DNA of 64,000 nt, taken from positions 83,061,980 through 83,125,979 of the forward strand of contig CP136063.1 in assembly GCA_032622095.1 (NCBI GenBank), read 5' to 3'. A program made the translations under genes and the position numbers. Below the pieces are notes generated by a model. That model had not been told where the DNA came from. It saw nothing but the letters and a program-made list of their open reading frames with translations, and searched no databases. The DNA comes from Siphonodentalium dalli (taxonomy: Eukaryota > Mollusca > Scaphopoda > Gadilida > Siphonodentaliidae). Position 1 is the stretch's first letter, and every line of letters begins with the position of its first letter. Shown here in pieces: positions 63,553 through 64,000 of the stretch.

Positions 63553-64000
63553 TTAAGTAAGGTTATATTTGCTTTTATTTTAAAGATGCCGTGTGTGCGA
63601 TTTATCTTATTCTGTCAGTATCTCTTCACCCAGATCATCAAATCTTCATGTGTGTGCATGAGGTTTTTGACTCTATCATACTTGTCATGTCAGATACATA
63701 ATTAAAACTAACATTAACTAGTTCTTTAAACGCCATCATGCTGTAATTCTGTATGTCTGTATTGCCATCATGTCATAATTCCTGTGTTAGTCTCAAGGAT
63801 TCTTGATGTTGTTCTAATAACATAATAACACAACTTAATTTGCACAGCATGGCTTCTGATTAGTTTGTGCTTAGTTATGATTAAAAGTACCCAACAACCA
63901 ACCTTGGTAAATGAGGAATAAAGTACAGTATAGTAGTACATATGTGTGGTAACTCAGATCATGACAAGCTTTCAGTAATGAGCTCCTGGCATTCAAGTCT

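Larger units (their letters stand above)
61328..64000 (+). repeat. segmental duplication, copy 2, with G1 inserted; runs off the window
   Basis: Direct copy of 56396-58076, reaching the window edge at the equivalent of base 58076. Without G1 and one TTA it is about 1744 bp against 1681. One extra ~50 bp lies near 62570-62620. Confidence 0.92.

Overview
This 64 kb window looks like intergenic, repeat-dominated DNA from an animal nuclear genome. There is no bacterial operon structure, rRNA, CRISPR array or long open reading frame. Bivalve or other lophotrochozoan origin is my best guess. The reasons are a tRNA-derived SINE, several hAT, piggyBac-like and Tc1/mariner-like non-autonomous families, and elements carrying runs of CCGTCCGTCC and AACATGGCCGCC of a kind I associate with molluscs; the species is not determinable by eye. 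No intact protein-coding gene is supported. Nearly all open frames of 60 to 200 codons are read-through of palindromic repeats. The only recognisable coding remnants are a frameshifted C-terminal piece of a LINE polyprotein (about 55.7-56.4 kb, minus strand), a BED-zinc-finger-like relic inside a hAT element (12.4 kb) and a doubtful Crypton-like peptide (51.7 kb).

Layout. 0-5 kb: a duplicated 3'UTR-like repeat, a unique stretch, a large fold-back element with GCGCTTAA-rich arms, and a tandem segmental duplication. 5-10 kb: further fold-back elements, a palindromic TAGAGTGCC array and a GC-hairpin element. 11-14 kb: a nested stack in which a 316 bp MITE sits in an older repeat and has itself received a 1.06 kb hAT element and a 203 bp hairpin MITE. 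15-28 kb: tandem ~170 bp units, a SINE, hairpin MITEs, a 130 bp tandem array split by a 301 bp hAT MITE, and piggyBac-like elements. 28-34 kb: nested hairpin elements. 34-45 kb: hairpin MITEs, a near-perfect single-copy palindrome and AT-rich fold-backs. 45-54 kb: locally triplicated compound elements and self-nested MITEs. 54-64 kb: a LINE fragment, an 854 bp hAT-like element, minisatellites, and a direct segmental duplication (56.4-58.1 kb against 61.3-64.0 kb) whose second copy contains a 926 bp insertion.

How the parts relate. Repeat families, named here for bookkeeping: A (TA target, CAGTAATG ends, about 26 copies); PB-1 to PB-5 and D (TTAA target, most with CCCTT ends); F (8 bp target duplication, CAAGCC ends); K and L (6 bp target duplication); G (TTA target, CTCTTG or CTCTAG 3' end); H (long tandem-unit element ending in a GTGTCATTGACAC hairpin); J (TIR element next to PB-3). 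Many target sites are shown directly, because the same host repeat occurs elsewhere in the window without the insertion. The most distinctive observation is that one hairpin core of about 70 bp is shared by several different TTAA-targeting families.
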